From Treponema sp. (GTDB lineage: Bacteria; Spirochaetota; Spirochaetia; Treponematales; Treponemataceae): a stretch of DNA of 64,000 nucleotides. The DNA lies in the NCBI GenBank assembly GCA_024693715.1, contig JAILKS010000022.1:1-64000 (forward strand), given 5' to 3'. Under the pieces are notes generated by a model that was not told the DNA's origin, made no database searches, and saw only the letters and a list, made by a program, of their open reading frames with translations. Below are positions 17,136 to 25,490 of this stretch, piece by piece. A program made the position numbers and the translations under genes. Position 1 is the first letter of the stretch. Each line of letters begins with the position of its first letter.

Positions 17136-17137
17136 TA

Positions 17138-18379
17138 ATGAATAAATACAGAAAAGATTTTCCTTTTTTCAAAGCAATAGACGAAAAATCTTCATTGGAA
17201 AACAAGGATTTAATATATTTTGACACAGCTGCCACTGCACAACGTCCTTTTATTGTGCTCAACGCAATGACTCACTTTTACGCTACCGAAAATGCAAACC
17301 CGCTTCGTGGACTCTACTCTCTTAGCGAACGCGCAACACTTGCCTATGAAAATGCACGTCAGACAGTTGCAAAATTCATAAATGCACAAAAAGCTGAAGA
17401 AATTATTTTTACAAGAAATGCATCTGAAAGTCTAAATCTTGTTGCTTACAGCTGGGGATTAAATCATCTTCAGCAGGGGGATGAAATCTGCGTAACTATA
17501 ATGGAGCATCATTCAAACATTGTTCCATGGCAGATGGTCTGTCAGAAAACCGGAGCCAGGCTTGTATTCCTTGAATGTGATAAAGAAACAGGTATAATCA
17601 GCGATAAAGAAATTTCTGCTAAAATCACAGAGCGGACAAAAATTGTTTCTGTCGTTCACGTTTCGAATGTGCTTGGCGTAACAAACCCTGTAAAGAAAAT
17701 CGGTCAGGCTGCACACGCAGTAGGCGCTGTCTTTATTGTAGACGGTGCACAGTCTGTCCCACACATGAAGGTTGATGTACAGGAAATCGACGCAGATTTT
17801 TTTGCAATAAGTGCACATAAACTTTGCGGTCCAATGGGAATAGGCGCCCTTTATGGAAAATACGAACTTCTAGACAAAATGGAACCTTTCCTTCGCGGTG
17901 GAGAAATGATTGAATACGTAACACGTGAAAAAGCAACCTGGGCAGAGATTCCTCATAAGTTTGAAGCCGGAACAGTAAGTGCAGGAGATGCTGTCGGTAT
18001 GGCTGCTGCAATCCGCTATATTCAAAGCATCGGTTTAGATAATATAGAAAAACATGATTCCCTGCTTGCCTGCCGCATAATTGACGGAATGAAAAATATT
18101 CCTCACGTAAACATTATCGGGCCAAAGGACGGTAATAAACGATGCGGAATTATCACCTTCACAGTTGACGGTGTTCATCCTCATGATATAGCAACTCTTT
18201 TAAGCGAAGAACATATAGCCATCAGGGCAGGACATCACTGCGCACAGCCGCTTGGACAATATTTAGGTCAGACTGCCACGGCACGTGCGAGCCTGTACTT
18301 TTACAATACCGAAGATGAAACAGATATATTTTTGGAAAAATTATCACATCTGAGAGAATGGTCGGGATATAAGAATTGA
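17138..18379 (+). CDS. sufS: Cysteine desulfurase SufS
   Basis: The 413-residue PLP enzyme removes sulfur from cysteine and passes it on for iron-sulfur cluster assembly. It shows the group II desulfurase pattern: FDTAATAQRP, ITIMEHHSNIVPWQ written in the family as EHHSN, the PLP-binding lysine in ISAHKLCGPMGIGALYG, and the active-site cysteine in RAGHHCAQPLG. The next gene, sufU, is the sulfur acceptor that normally activates SufS. The pair is on the same strand as sufCBD but about 6.2 kb downstream. Confidence 0.96.
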   Translation: MNKYRKDFPFFKAIDEKSSLENKDLIYFDTAATAQRPFIVLNAMTHFYATENANPLRGLYSLSERATLAYENARQTVAKFINAQKAEEIIFTRNASESLNLVAYSWGLNHLQQGDEICVTIMEHHSNIVPWQMVCQKTGARLVFLECDKETGIISDKEISAKITERTKIVSVVHVSNVLGVTNPVKKIGQAAHAVGAVFIVDGAQSVPHMKVDVQEIDADFFAISAHKLCGPMGIGALYGKYELLDKMEPFLRGGEMIEYVTREKATWAEIPHKFEAGTVSAGDAVGMAAAIRYIQSIGLDNIEKHDSLLACRIIDGMKNIPHVNIIGPKDGNKRCGIITFTVDGVHPHDIATLLSEEHIAIRAGHHCAQPLGQYLGQTATARASLYFYNTEDETDIFLEKLSHLREWSGYKN

Positions 18380-18407
18380 GATTTATCGAGCGATAAAGGA
18401 GCAGCAA

Positions 18408-18839
18408 ATGGACACAAAAGAACTCTACCGTGAAATACTAAACGAACACAATATAAACCCTACTCATAAAACACAAATGGATTCTCCTACCTTCTGTCTT
18501 GAAGGCGTAAACCCAAGCTGCGGCGATCAGATTACACTTCAGATGAAGCTTGACGAAAACAATGTAATCACAGATGCAAGCTTTACCGGAAGCGGATGTG
18601 CGATTTCACAGGCATCTGTAGATATGATGGCAGATTTAGTAATCGGTAAAACAAAGGATGAAGCACTGGAGCTTGCAGATATTTTTGACCGAATGATAAA
18701 AGACAAGATAACTGAAGAAGACCTTGAACGCCTTGATGAAGCGGCAGCCTTACAGGACATTTCTCACATGCCTGCACGCGTAAAATGTGCAATGCTCGGT
18801 TGGCGTACAATGAAGGAAATGCTTGGTGTAAAACAATAA
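18408..18839 (+). CDS. sufU: Sulfur acceptor/scaffold SufU
   Basis: The 143-residue NifU/IscU-like protein has the three conserved cysteines of SufU in NPSCGD, GSGCAISQ and RVKCAMLGW, with the Asp in PSCGD. The insertion between the second and third cysteines (EEDLERLDEAAALQDIS) is typical of zinc-binding SufU rather than IscU. It accepts persulfide sulfur from SufS. AAGGAG precedes the ATG, and the gene follows sufS after 28 nt. A small hairpin after the stop (18846-18856) lacks a U-tract. Confidence 0.94.
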   Translation: MDTKELYREILNEHNINPTHKTQMDSPTFCLEGVNPSCGDQITLQMKLDENNVITDASFTGSGCAISQASVDMMADLVIGKTKDEALELADIFDRMIKDKITEEDLERLDEAAALQDISHMPARVKCAMLGWRTMKEMLGVKQ

Positions 18840-18869
18840 ATTACCTGAAAATCAGGACAGATTATACTA

Positions 18870-18898
18870 TTGAACAAATCAATTATTTTTGCTATATT
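18870..18898 (+). promoter_or_regulatory. Promoter of tRNA-Arg
   Basis: TTGAAC (18870-18875), 17-bp spacer, TATATT (18893-18898). The tRNA begins 11 nt after the -10 box. Confidence 0.65.
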
Positions 18899-18908
18899 GA
18901 ACAAAGTT

Positions 18909-18983
18909 GGTGCTTTAGCTCAGCTGGATTAGAGCAGTTGCCTTCTAAGCAACAGGTCGCTGGTTCGAGCCCAGCAAGCATCA
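18909..18983 (+). tRNA. tRNA-Arg, anticodon TCT
   Basis: A full cloverleaf of 75 nt folds by eye. The acceptor stem is GGTGCTT/AAGCATC with one G-U pair. The D-arm GCTC/GAGC, the anticodon stem GTTGC/GCAAC with loop CTTCTAA, and the T-arm GCTGG/CCAGC around TTCGAGC are intact. Discriminator is A. CCA is not encoded and must be added after transcription. It reads AGA codons. Confidence 0.96.
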
Positions 18984-18988
18984 ATTCA

Positions 18989-19015
18989 GTCTGCCTCGTG
19001 GCAGGCTTTTTTTTT
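18989..19015 (+). terminator. Rho-independent terminator after tRNA-Arg
   Basis: GTCTGCC (18989-18995) and GGCAGGC (19000-19006) form a 7-bp stem with loop TCGT, followed by nine T residues. Confidence 0.9.
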
Positions 19016-19023
19016 ATATATTA

Positions 19024-19794
19024 TTAATTATTTTCTGAGCCTGAATCGATTATTACCGTGCCAAGATAAACAATTTTTGAATACTGCTGCGTATAAGTTG
19101 TATCTCTTGCAACACTTACTGCAAACAAAGGAATATAATAATATCCGTTATAGCTTGTCGTTGAACTGTAATTGTAATCATCATCACCTTCAAGCGGAAT
19201 CCCGTCATTATTTCCATCCCTTCCAAAATCAAACGTTCTGTTATTTTTTTCTCTGCATGGAATCAATTTTTTACCGCCAATAATTGACGAGCCTTCAATT
19301 TCAAGCTTTGCTTCATATTCAAGATAATTTGATAGTCTGATAACTACAATTCTATCCGCTCCATCTGCAGGAATTAAAAATTCATTTTTACTTTCTATTA
19401 TTTTAAGCTTCTGATAACCATAATCACCACTTGTCGTCATTGTCATCATCTTTACTGCAGAATTATTACTGTATTCAGCGCTTTCCGAAAGATTAATTAA
19501 CGTTGAACGTTCGCTTATCATTTCATTGTAATTATTATAGATTTTATAATAGACATCTGTTCCTAAAAGCTTAACTTCAGAATAGGTCACATTTTCTTTT
19601 GTTGTAAACGTAAAATCCTTGTGTACAAAATCCTGTATTGAATCATAATCAGTTATTTCAGGAAGATTCGAAACTGCATATGGCGGATAAATTACTTCGT
19701 ACGTATCAAGTCCGCAGGAAAGAGTTAAAACAAAAAAACTTCCCGCAAAAAGCAATAAAAGAAAATTTTTAATTCTGCAGGAAGTTTTTTTCAT
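19024..19794 (-). CDS. Lipoprotein of unknown function
   Basis: The 256-residue product has a basic start (MKKTSCRIKN), a hydrophobic stretch and the lipobox LTLSC near residue 27, so it should be lipidated. The mature part is rich in Tyr, Asn and Ser and contains many short beta-like segments. A DFGRDGNNDGIPLEGDDDYNY stretch near residue 200 is acidic and might bind calcium, a weak inference. I do not recognise a family. It is downstream of the TPR protein gene by 20 nt on the same strand and probably co-transcribed. Confidence 0.72.
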   Translation of the reverse strand: MKKTSCRIKNFLLLLFAGSFFVLTLSCGLDTYEVIYPPYAVSNLPEITDYDSIQDFVHKDFTFTTKENVTYSEVKLLGTDVYYKIYNNYNEMISERSTLINLSESAEYSNNSAVKMMTMTTSGDYGYQKLKIIESKNEFLIPADGADRIVVIRLSNYLEYEAKLEIEGSSIIGGKKLIPCREKNNRTFDFGRDGNNDGIPLEGDDDYNYSSTTSYNGYYYIPLFAVSVARDTTYTQQYSKIVYLGTVIIDSGSENN

Positions 19795-19814
19795 AATTTT
19801 AAGGTCTGTTTTTT

Positions 19815-20492
19815 TTAGTTTATTTTATCGTCAGCTTTCATCTGTATGATAATTGTTTTAGCAAGCTCTGCCCATGAATCATCCGGCTGTTCGTCAACAA
19901 GTTCCTGTAAAACTTTGTTGGCTTCATCATAATTTCCAAGAGTATAAAGAACGCGTCCATAACTGAACTGTGCATGAGTCCTTAAAACAAAATCTTTAAA
20001 TTCAACAGCCGATTTGTAATTTTCAGCAGCCTGATTAAGATCATTTTTCTGTTCATAACAAGTACCCATATTATAATATGCAACAGGTGCTGTATATGAT
20101 TTTTTACCCTTAGAAACTACTTCATTATAATATTTTACTGCATCATCATAATTCTTTGAATTAAAAGCAATTTCTGCAGCAAGAAGATTTGCCCTTACTC
20201 CGATAATTCCACCCTTTGTCAAATAAGGATTCAATTTTTCCATTGCAGAATTCTTTCTTGCATTAAGCTCTGCATCTTCAAGACCAACTGCTTTATTTGT
20301 AAGTTCATAAGAAATTGTATCTATTGCAGTCAAAGCCTTCTTTGTTACCGAAGAATAGAATACTTCATAAGCAATAAATCCTACCAAACCAACAATAAGA
20401 ATAATAAAAACTACAAGAAGACCTTTTCTGTTTTTTTCAAGAAAAGCGTTGAGTTTTGCACTTGTGGTCTTTTTTTCTGTGTTTTCTTTCAT
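19815..20492 (-). CDS. Membrane-anchored TPR protein (YfgM-like)
   Basis: The 225-residue protein has a short basic cytoplasmic N-terminus, one membrane helix (about residues 26-48, LLVVFIILIVGLVGFIAYEVF written in part), and then TPR repeats. Repeat cores such as AEIAFNSKNYDDAVKYYNEV, YYNMGTCYEQKNDLNQAAE and FSYGRVLYTLGNYDEANKVL are clear. This layout resembles YfgM, which works with PpiD at the Sec translocon, but the resemblance is architectural only. It lies between the degenerate AAA+ gene and the lipoprotein gene. Confidence 0.72.
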   Translation of the reverse strand: MKENTEKKTTSAKLNAFLEKNRKGLLVVFIILIVGLVGFIAYEVFYSSVTKKALTAIDTISYELTNKAVGLEDAELNARKNSAMEKLNPYLTKGGIIGVRANLLAAEIAFNSKNYDDAVKYYNEVVSKGKKSYTAPVAYYNMGTCYEQKNDLNQAAENYKSAVEFKDFVLRTHAQFSYGRVLYTLGNYDEANKVLQELVDEQPDDSWAELAKTIIIQMKADDKIN

Positions 20493-20517
20493 CTTTATAA
20501 CCTCTATCAGTCACAAA

Positions 20518-21408
20518 TTAATTCTTATTAATTTGCAATTCGTTTATTAATTTTATCACATAAGTGCGTTGTATTCCAAGCACCTTTGCTGTTTTTGTTT
20601 GATTCCAGTTGTTTGCCTCAAGAACTTTGGTGATGTAATCCCTCTTAAAACTGTCAACCGCATCCTTAAGTGTCATGTCAAGCTTTTCCATACTGTTTGT
20701 TCCCAAGGTTAAATCGGCACAATCAATAATTTTATTCTTACAGACAATAAAAGCATGCTGTATACAATTTATAAGCTCATCTGCATTACCTGCCCAGAAA
20801 TTATCCTGTAAAGCCTGCAATGCTGTATTTGTAAATCCCTGAAGCTCCAGTCCGGAACCCTTATTAAATCTTTCCAGATAATAATTTGCAATAGGGATGA
20901 TATCTTCTTTTCTATTTCTAAGTGGAATAAAATTAAGCTGAACATTTTTTAAATAGAAAAGTAAATCCCCATTCAAAACTTCTTTTAATTTATCCGGTGA
21001 ATACTCAGTTGAACTTATTATCTGCAGATTAAGATTTTTCGAAAGGAATGACTTAACCGCATCCAGAAAAATAATCTGACTGGCATCTGTAAGCTCTTCT
21101 ATATAATTCACAAAAAGAGTTGTCCTTGAATCAACCAAATCAAGCTGTGCATAAGATTGTAAAAGCTCATTGATTGTATTTTCATCAAAAGAACGGCAGT
21201 TTATTTCAACAAAATTCCTAAGATTTTTTGAACTCTTCAGATGAACACTCTGCGCAAACAGTTTTTTTCCGGTTCCCTTTTCACCGTAAAGACATACAGA
21301 AAAAGTCTTTTCAGAAACTGAATCTATCAACTGTTTAATCTCATTAACAAAGTTACTTACACCCGCAATCTCTGGAACTCTGCTGATTTTATTTGTTTTT
21401 TCTTCCAA
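20518..21408 (-). CDS. Degenerate sigma-54 activator-like AAA+ protein with Fis-type HTH
   Basis: The 296-residue protein keeps the outline of a PspF-like activator but has lost its working parts. Walker A is GEKGTGKK instead of GESGTGKE. About 25 residues including the GAFTGA loop are missing between NCRSFDENTINELL and TTLFV. Walker B reads TLFVNYI instead of TLFLDEI, the FREDLYYRL arginine-finger region is NGDLLFYLK, and the sensor II arginine is absent (WAGNADELIN instead of WPGNVRELxN). The C-terminal Fis-type HTH (ANNWNQTKTAKVLGIQRTYV) is intact. It therefore probably binds DNA but neither hydrolyses ATP nor opens sigma-54 promoters. Translation starts at TTG 21406-21408 with AAAGGT upstream. 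Confidence 0.75.
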   Translation of the reverse strand: MEEKTNKISRVPEIAGVSNFVNEIKQLIDSVSEKTFSVCLYGEKGTGKKLFAQSVHLKSSKNLRNFVEINCRSFDENTINELLQSYAQLDLVDSRTTLFVNYIEELTDASQIIFLDAVKSFLSKNLNLQIISSTEYSPDKLKEVLNGDLLFYLKNVQLNFIPLRNRKEDIIPIANYYLERFNKGSGLELQGFTNTALQALQDNFWAGNADELINCIQHAFIVCKNKIIDCADLTLGTNSMEKLDMTLKDAVDSFKRDYITKVLEANNWNQTKTAKVLGIQRTYVIKLINELQINKN

Positions 21409-21433
21409 GTATTACCTTTAGATTAAATAGACA

Positions 21434-21469
21434 AAACGCATTACACGTATAAAAACATGCAATGCGTTT
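21434..21469 (-). terminator. Probable terminator after rpsA
   Basis: AAACGCATT and AATGCGTTT (21434-21442 and 21461-21469) form a stem extended by inner CATG/CGTG pairing, about 14 bp. On the minus strand it is followed by TTTTGTCTATTT, a broken U-tract, so termination may be partial and let the next gene be read. Confidence 0.6.
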
Positions 21470-21513
21470 ATCTGGAAAACAATTAATATTATAAGATATT
21501 AATCTTACACATA

Positions 21514-23226
21514 TTAGTCATTTTTCTTTGACTGCATCATATCAGCAAGTGTAAACGGACGGTCTGCATCGTTGCCTGAATCCATATACTGAGAGATTTC
21601 GTCACGCTGCTGTTTTCTCTTCAACTCACGTACAGATAAAGTAACCTTCTCTCTTGCAGTATTAACATCAACAACAAATACTTTGATTTTATCGCCGACC
21701 TTGTATTTTTCTACTGCCTGTTCGTAAGGAACATCCTTTTCTTCACTGAGATTAGCTTTGTTTACAAGACCCTCAATTCCATTAGGAGCTTTTACGAAAA
21801 CTCCGAATTCTGTAATAGAAGTAATTTCTCCTTCCATTGTAGAACCAGGCTTGTATTCTTCAGCAAATGAAATCCAAGGATTATCTGTAAGCTGTTTAAT
21901 TCCAACCTTTATTTTATGAGCTTCTGTATCACATTCAATAACTTTTACTTCGATTTCCTGATCTACAGACAATTCACTTCCAGGATGTTTTACTTTCTTT
22001 GTCCATGAAATATCTTCTGCATGTAAGAATGCGTCAATTCCTTCGTCAAGAGTAATGAATGCACCGATGTTAGTTACCTTTGCAACCTTACCCTTAACTA
22101 CAGTACCAACCGGATATTTTTCAGCAATTGTATCCCATGGATTGGCTTTAGTCTGCTTGATTCCAAGTGAAACACGTCCAGCCTGAATATCATAGCCAAG
22201 AATCATTGCTTCAACTTCATCACCAACTGCAACCATATCACCTGGTTTATTAATTTTCTTTGTCCATGAGAATTCACTGATATGAACAAGACCTTCAATG
22301 CCTTTTTCAAGTTCAACAAAAGCACCGAATTCTGTAAGTTTAGTGATTTTTCCTTTTACAATGTCATTTACATGATACTTAGATTCAAAATGAACCCAAG
22401 GATCTTCTGTAAAATGTTTCAAAGAAAGATTAATTCTCTTTTCTTCAGGATCAAGACGAATTACCTTTAATTCAATTTCCTGACCTTTCTTAACAAAATC
22501 TTTAGGACGAGCAACATGTCCCCAGCTCATATCATTTATATGAAGAAGACCATCGAATCCGCCCAAATCAATGAAAGCACCAAAACTTGTAAAACTTTTT
22601 ACAGTTCCCTTTACGCTGTCACCAATTTGTGTAGAAGCAAAAAATGCATCTCGTTTTTCGTTGATTGTTTCTTCAAGATATTTTCTTCTATTAACAACAG
22701 GATTAAGCTTACTGTCAGAGTATAAACGTTCGATATAGAACTTTGTTTTTACACCAACAAGCGATTCCGGTTTTTCTACCTTTTCAGCATCAGCCTGACT
22801 GATAGGAAGGAAAGCCATGCGATCTATACCAAGATCAACTTCGTATCCGCTTTTTACAACCTTAACAATCTTTCCATCAACCGGAGTCTTGTCCTTGTAT
22901 GCCTGCTGAATTTCTTTCAAATAACGCTTTGAATCAGCTTTTTTCTTAGATAAAACAGGACCATTAGAATTATGACCTGTTAACAACGCCTGAACCTTAT
23001 CCCCTTCCTTCGGCAGATCTTCTGCGAATTCCTCCACAGGGATTAAACCTTCTGACTTATCTCCAATATCAACATAAACATAGTCATTAGTAACCTGAAC
23101 TACAGTTCCTTCTACTAAATTACCAGCTTCTGGTGCATTGAATCCTTTCAGAGATTCCTCTAATTGTGTCTGGAATTCACTCTTGGAGGTCTGAGTTTCT
23201 TCCTTTTCCACTTCCATTTCTTCCAT
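21514..23226 (-). CDS. rpsA: 30S ribosomal protein S1
   Basis: The 570-residue protein contains six S1 RNA-binding repeats at about 38-100, 115-185, 200-270, 285-355, 370-440 and 460-530. Repeats three to six are the best preserved (VKGTVKSFTSFGAFIDL, VKGKITKLTEFGAFVEL, VKGKVAKVTNIGAFITL, MEGEITSITEFGVFVKA). S1 recruits mRNA to the 30S subunit. Its six-domain form fits Gram-negative-type S1. It follows cmk by 16 nt, the classic cmk-rpsA pair. Confidence 0.95.
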   Translation of the reverse strand: MEEMEVEKEETQTSKSEFQTQLEESLKGFNAPEAGNLVEGTVVQVTNDYVYVDIGDKSEGLIPVEEFAEDLPKEGDKVQALLTGHNSNGPVLSKKKADSKRYLKEIQQAYKDKTPVDGKIVKVVKSGYEVDLGIDRMAFLPISQADAEKVEKPESLVGVKTKFYIERLYSDSKLNPVVNRRKYLEETINEKRDAFFASTQIGDSVKGTVKSFTSFGAFIDLGGFDGLLHINDMSWGHVARPKDFVKKGQEIELKVIRLDPEEKRINLSLKHFTEDPWVHFESKYHVNDIVKGKITKLTEFGAFVELEKGIEGLVHISEFSWTKKINKPGDMVAVGDEVEAMILGYDIQAGRVSLGIKQTKANPWDTIAEKYPVGTVVKGKVAKVTNIGAFITLDEGIDAFLHAEDISWTKKVKHPGSELSVDQEIEVKVIECDTEAHKIKVGIKQLTDNPWISFAEEYKPGSTMEGEITSITEFGVFVKAPNGIEGLVNKANLSEEKDVPYEQAVEKYKVGDKIKVFVVDVNTAREKVTLSVRELKRKQQRDEISQYMDSGNDADRPFTLADMMQSKKND

Positions 23227-23242
23227 TTTATAACCTTTTAAA

Positions 23243-23875
23243 TTATGAAATTTGTTTTACTATTATCGCACAAACTTCTTCTATCGTCAAGTTAGAAGTA
23301 TCAATATAAAGCGCATCTTTGGCAATCTTTAAAGAGCCTTCTTTTTTATTTTTGTCCATCTCATCACGTTTTTCTATGGAAGCTTTAATCTCTTCAAGAG
23401 TCATATTGCTGACTCCCTGTTCAAAACGACGTCGTGCGCGGACCTCAGCACTTGCATCAAGATAAACTTTAACATCTGCCTCAGGAAAAACAACAGTAGT
23501 CATATCACGTCCTTCGCAGACAATAGAAAGCGATTTTGTAATTTCACGCATAAGATCATTCACAAGATGACGGATTTCAACAATTGCACTAACCTGAGAA
23601 GCATTTGCAGTTACACGATCATCATGAAGATGCGCGGTTACATCAGTTCCATTTAAGATAAAATGTCCTTCTTTTGTATATTCAATTTTCTGTTTTCTAC
23701 AAAAATCAAGAGTTGATTCTTCGTCCTTATAGTCAATTCCGGCATCTAAAACAGCCATTGTAAGGGTACGATAAAAACCTCCGCTGTTCAAAAAAGTGAT
23801 GTTAAGTTTTTCAGAAAGCAGTTTTGCAATGGTACTTTTTCCTGTTCCTGCCGGTCCGTCAATTGCGATAATCAT
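23243..23875 (-). CDS. cmk: Cytidylate kinase
   Basis: The 210-residue enzyme phosphorylates CMP and dCMP. It has the P-loop IAIDGPAGTGKSTIAKLL, the CMP-binding SGGFYRTLTMA, and the CEGRDMTTVVFPEADVKVYLDAS block with the RARRR lid. An alternative GTG start at 23884 gives three more residues, but GGAGAGG lies too close to it and at a better distance from ATG 23875. It is upstream of rpsA. Confidence 0.94.
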   Translation of the reverse strand: MIIAIDGPAGTGKSTIAKLLSEKLNITFLNSGGFYRTLTMAVLDAGIDYKDEESTLDFCRKQKIEYTKEGHFILNGTDVTAHLHDDRVTANASQVSAIVEIRHLVNDLMREITKSLSIVCEGRDMTTVVFPEADVKVYLDASAEVRARRRFEQGVSNMTLEEIKASIEKRDEMDKNKKEGSLKIAKDALYIDTSNLTIEEVCAIIVKQIS

Positions 23876-23904
23876 ATTGTTCACCTCTCCTTCATTCTAT
23901 ATTA

Positions 23905-24336
23905 TTACCAGGCCTTCTTCAACTCGTCATCATAAGTCTTTAATTCAAGACCAAGACGGCGTGCAAGCTCAAGATAAGAGGCATCGTAAAAAGAAAGGTT
24001 ATAAGCTTCGGCAAGATCAAAAATACGGGCACGGATTTCTCCGTTGGCCTGAGGTTCTGTTACAATTGGCAGTTTCTGTAAATCATAAAGGATATCAAGG
24101 GCATCAGCCTTGGAAAGAGCATCTTTACCTTTGCGGGTTTTATATAGAATTACATTGTAAATTTCATACCAGAAAAGCTGAGGCACAAAAAGCTGTCCGT
24201 TATTCTGCAGAACATATTCTATATCAGAAATACAACCCGAAAATTCGTCATCGTAAAATCCGTTCAGGAGATAGGCTGCCATAAAAGATGTGTCAACCAC
24301 AAAACAGGGAAAGGTATTAGTATTTTCTTCCGGCAT
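23905..24336 (-). CDS. vapC: PIN-domain toxin (VapC-like)
   Basis: The 143-residue protein begins with CFVVDTSFMAAYLL, the first acidic motif of PIN-domain RNases. Further acidic residues occur in VPQLFWYEIYNVI and in the late SFYDASYLELARRLG block, which contains the third Asp. VapC toxins cleave RNA, often initiator tRNA or rRNA, until bound by their antitoxin. The gene overlaps the end of the upstream antitoxin gene by 20 nt, the usual arrangement. The actual RNA target is unknown. Confidence 0.85.
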   Translation of the reverse strand: MPEENTNTFPCFVVDTSFMAAYLLNGFYDDEFSGCISDIEYVLQNNGQLFVPQLFWYEIYNVILYKTRKGKDALSKADALDILYDLQKLPIVTEPQANGEIRARIFDLAEAYNLSFYDASYLELARRLGLELKTYDDELKKAW

Positions 24337-24595
24337 TCTTAAGTTCCTTTATTGGAGCAGAAGACGTTGGTGCAAAACGTTTTGAACGCTCGACAATGCG
24401 CCTGTGAGCTTCAAGAGCTTCCTGATTTTGTGCAGTTTTTACTCCCTGAAGTACAGCAACCTGCTTACCGTTTTTTGAGATATTAAAGACAGCCCCTTCC
24501 TGAACTTTGCGGAGTAATTCTGCAAAATAAGTTTTTGCATCAAAAGAGCCTATTGTGTACATGTTTCCAAAGGTTGGAGAAAAATCAAAAGACAT
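24317..24595 (-). CDS. vapB: Phd/YefM-family antitoxin (VapB-like)
   Basis: The 92-residue protein has the Phd/YefM start YTIGSFDAKTYFAELLRKVQEG and the FNISKNGKQVAVLQ strand that forms the DNA-binding dimer. The C-terminal tail (EAHRRIVERSKRF) should wrap the toxin. AGGAGG lies 7 nt before the ATG, so the start with the MSFDFSPTFGN extension is likely correct. As in other such pairs it should repress its own promoter together with the toxin. Confidence 0.85.
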   Translation of the reverse strand: MSFDFSPTFGNMYTIGSFDAKTYFAELLRKVQEGAVFNISKNGKQVAVLQGVKTAQNQEALEAHRRIVERSKRFAPTSSAPIKELKNAGRKY

Positions 24596-24625
24596 GAGCC
24601 TACCTCCTGCATTATTCTATTATAA

Positions 24626-24654
24626 AAGATAATACAGAAAGCAGGCCTTGTCAA
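24626..24654 (-). promoter_or_regulatory. Promoter of the vapBC-like pair
   Basis: On the minus strand TTGACA (24649-24654), 17 bp, TATCTT (24626-24631). An AT-rich inverted motif TATTAT/ATAATA overlaps the -10 and downstream region (about 24617-24633) and may be the autoregulatory operator. Confidence 0.55.
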
Positions 24655-24691
24655 CCAGTTTTTCAGCTAGTTATTTTTTTTGCAAGAACAA

Positions 24692-25366
24692 TTAAAACTG
24701 TTCAAAATAACGTATGTATTTAGAATCATAGCCGGTTCCGGAAACACGGGTATCACTTGTACGAGTCCAACTTATTGTATCATCGTTCTTTGAATAAATA
24801 AGTTTTATTCTTTCGTTCGTTCCCTGGGCAGTAATCTGGATTTCTGTACCTGTTTCATTAAACTCATAAATACCAAAAGTTTCCGTTTGCAAACATTCAC
24901 CCCAAATATGTACATTTGTTTCATCAATAAATGTTATAAAAAATTGTAAATCGGAAATAAAATTAAAGTATTCTTCACGATCTCTCGCTGAATTATCAAA
25001 ACGCGTCTGAATCTCTACTGTTCTATCTTCCCACCCATTTGAACTATCATATCCCAAATAATGATCTACATTTACAGTATATTCATAATTATTTTCTGAG
25101 CCTGTCCTTGTAATTGTAATGAAATAATTAAATTCTGATGAATCCATATCTTCTGTTACAACATTTTCTGAAATAATTCTATAATTTTGTATCTCTGAAT
25201 AATCTTTTATACCATTTTCATAATAATCATTATAATATACTGATGAAACAAGCTTATAAGTCTTTTCTGATAATGGAGATTTTTGTACAGGGGAATTGCC
25301 ATTTTTACAAGCTGAAAATAGACAACCTAAAACAATTGATGCAATTACTACGGTTAATTTTTTCAT
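24692..25366 (-). CDS. Lipoprotein of unknown function
   Basis: The 224-residue product has a lipoprotein signal with lipobox LFSAC at about residue 20. The mature part starts with a short Ser/Pro/Lys linker and then alternates polar and aromatic residues in a pattern that suggests a lipocalin-like beta-barrel (for example EYTVNVDHYLGYD, FITFIDETNVHIWGE, GIYEFNETGTEIQITA). I see no catalytic motif. AAGGAG precedes the ATG. It is divergent from the XRE regulator gene. Confidence 0.7.
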   Translation of the reverse strand: MKKLTVVIASIVLGCLFSACKNGNSPVQKSPLSEKTYKLVSSVYYNDYYENGIKDYSEIQNYRIISENVVTEDMDSSEFNYFITITRTGSENNYEYTVNVDHYLGYDSSNGWEDRTVEIQTRFDNSARDREEYFNFISDLQFFITFIDETNVHIWGECLQTETFGIYEFNETGTEIQITAQGTNERIKLIYSKNDDTISWTRTSDTRVSGTGYDSKYIRYFEQF

Positions 25367-25490
25367 TTTTTACTCCTTAGTAATAATATTTTTAAATATT
25401 ACAACTGTAATAAATTATAAATCAGGATAAATAATATTTCAACTTAAATATTTTATAAAACATGATATTTCAATTGTGATAAAAATAAGT

